Positions 63,913 to 64,000 of a stretch of DNA of 64,000 nucleotides are shown here, piece by piece. The stretch is from Peptococcaceae bacterium. GTDB lineage: Bacteria; Bacillota; Peptococcia; DRI-13; PHAD01. The notes beneath the pieces are model-generated. The model was not told the origin of the DNA, did no database searches, and saw only the letters and a list, made by a program, of their open reading frames with translations. Where the stretch lies: contig JANLFJ010000007.1 in assembly GCA_024655825.1 (NCBI GenBank), positions 35,904 to 99,903 of the forward strand. Direction: 5' to 3'. The number at the start of each line of letters is the position of its first letter. Position 1 is the stretch's first letter. Both the position numbers and the translations under genes were made by a program.

Positions 63913-64000
63913 AACAAGTTCAAGGTTTAGAACGGGTATATGGAAGAGAGCTAATTGCTATGTTCAGGGGGCCAAACAGCACAAGCGTTGAAAGGAACGC

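Overview
The window comes from a spore-forming Firmicute of the class Clostridia, most like the Peptococcaceae (Desulfotomaculum/Pelotomaculum type). The evidence is the conserved Gram-positive gene order from dnaK to sigA, the sporulation genes yqfC and yqfD, strong GGAGG-type ribosome binding sites, frequent GTG and TTG starts, and moderate GC content. I cannot name the species from sequence alone.

Layout. (1) 1-7466: grpE end, dnaK, dnaJ, prmA, rsmE, mtaB, hinT, rpsU and yqeY, covering heat shock, rRNA and tRNA modification, and ribosome genes. (2) 7481-10107, minus strand: a lipoteichoic-acid-synthase-like sulfatase-fold protein and a membrane-anchored lytic transglycosylase, an envelope insert. 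(3) 10309-13166: nfeD-like protease, flotillin floA and a small membrane protein. (4) 13453-14145: two small Mu-phage-like regulators (Mor-like and Com-like). (5) 14288-33313: an exopolysaccharide locus with galU, a secreted stalk-domain protein, an O-antigen ligase/TPR protein, a split tyrosine-kinase pair with its PHP phosphatase, an initiating sugar-phosphate transferase, two GT4 glycosyltransferases, UDP-ManNAc dehydrogenase, heparinase II/III, pyruvyl transferase, a polymerase, a MurJ-type flippase and galE. Its centre (about 21.3-32.3 kb) is visibly richer in AT than its surroundings. (6) 33527-42765: yqfC, yqfD, phoH, pgpH, ybeY, dgkA, a CNNM/HlyC transporter, a DUF3048 protein, cdd and era. 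(7) 42791-48238: a YibE/F protein, a feoB-feoA-dtxR iron operon on the minus strand, and mgtE. (8) 48461-57510: yqzL, recO, a DUF4342 protein, T-box-controlled glyQS, then ccpN-ppsR-ppdK. (9) 57511-59090: a nucleotidyltransferase/HEPN pair in an otherwise gene-poor patch. (10) 59091-63912: an FMN reductase, a dGTPase, dnaG and sigA.

How it fits together. In Bacillus subtilis the genes of blocks 1, 3, 6, 8 and 10 lie in almost the same order, so blocks 2, 4, 5, 7 and 9 read as insertions into a conserved backbone. The exopolysaccharide locus sits exactly between the floA-side genes and yqfC-yqfD. It has most parts of a Wzx/Wzy-type pathway: precursor synthesis, initiation, chain extension, decoration, flipping, polymerisation, length control and phospho-regulation.

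Most notable readings: (a) three genes (pgpH, ccpN, ppsR) each have a very good Shine-Dalgarno sequence that points, at 8-9 nt, to an ATA codon, suggesting recurrent AUA initiation; (b) a DtxR-type operator lies just downstream of the -10 of a well-formed promoter in front of dtxR-feoA-feoB; (c) two CcpN-like sites 32 bp apart bracket the promoter of ccpN-ppsR-ppdK; (d) the Mor-like/Com-like pair stands at the left edge of the exopolysaccharide locus; (e) a 13-codon leader ORF abuts phoH; (f) a copy of the ppdK 3' end, in the same reading frame, lies beyond the nucleotidyltransferase/HEPN cassette, as if that cassette had inserted there.
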